A program made the translations under genes and the position numbers. The notes under the pieces were generated by a model. The model did not search any database. It worked only from the letters and a program-made list of their open reading frames with translations, and was not told the origin of the DNA. Shown here one piece after another: positions 63,864-64,000 of a DNA stretch of 64,000 nucleotides. The stretch lies in assembly GCA_945878135.1 (NCBI GenBank), contig CAMDUL010000001.1, positions 124,001 to 188,000 of the forward strand. The letters run 5' to 3'. Source of the DNA: Chthoniobacter flavus (GTDB taxonomy: Bacteria > Verrucomicrobiota > Verrucomicrobiia > Chthoniobacterales > JACTMZ01). Positions within the stretch are counted from its first letter, which is position 1. Every line of letters begins with the position of its first letter.

Positions 63864-64000
63864 GCGGCCTCGAGTTCGCGGAATTCGCGGTCCATGATAC
63901 TGCCCGCTTCGAACCCCATCTCGCGGCGGGCCTGCTGCAGCACGCGCTGCGCGTCTTGGCCGCGGTCCGCCGCGCGCAGTTGCCGGACCAGCGGACGCAC
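63857..64000 (-). CDS. C-terminal fragment of an unidentified protein (truncated by window edge)
   Basis: Open minus-strand frame to the edge: ...VRPLVRQLRAADRGQDAQRVLQQARREMGFEAGSIMDREFRELEAAQ*; convergent with the deaminase, stops overlapping. Confidence 0.45.
   Translation of the reverse strand: MRPLVRQLRAADRGQDAQRVLQQARREMGFEAGSIMDREFRELEAAQ

Noticed and set aside
1-64000. CRISPR array, cas genes, restriction-modification, retron or other defence island
   Set aside because: No regularly spaced repeats, nuclease/methyltransferase/RT genes or defence-type operons found; accessory content is metabolic and envelope-related.

Overview
The window is 64 kb of dense, GC-rich bacterial chromosome. 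It has about 60 genes on both strands, many joined by ATGA/GTGA stop-start overlaps. I saw no rRNA operon, CRISPR array, prophage, transposase or plasmid backbone. Gene content (a PEP-CTERM protein plus an exosortase, an uronate catabolism operon, eukaryote-type UDPGP, paired entericidins) suggests a Verrucomicrobiota-like or related Gram-negative organism; this is inference only. Recognisable housekeeping genes: dnaE (truncated at the left edge), hisS-aspS, recF, ilvD, dinG, an LptF/G-type permease, a dihydrouridine synthase, sufU, lepB, tRNA-Arg(TCT) and tRNA-Val(GAC). The most interesting accessory content is: (1) a GLIC/nAChR-like pentameric ligand-gated ion channel (40274-41332); (2) a compact exosortase/PEP-CTERM cassette (53864-58769); (3) an unsaturated-uronate/KDG operon with GH88, cupin, KdgK and Eda and a divergent AraC regulator (32134-39451); (4) a near-perfect 28-bp REPIN-like inverted repeat (53685-53759), with possible relatives; (5) two translationally coupled CPA2/TrkA-N antiporters; (6) a divergent pair of orphan ribbon-helix-helix proteins. 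I found no clearly novel multi-gene defence or mobile system. All family assignments come from reading motifs, without any database search.
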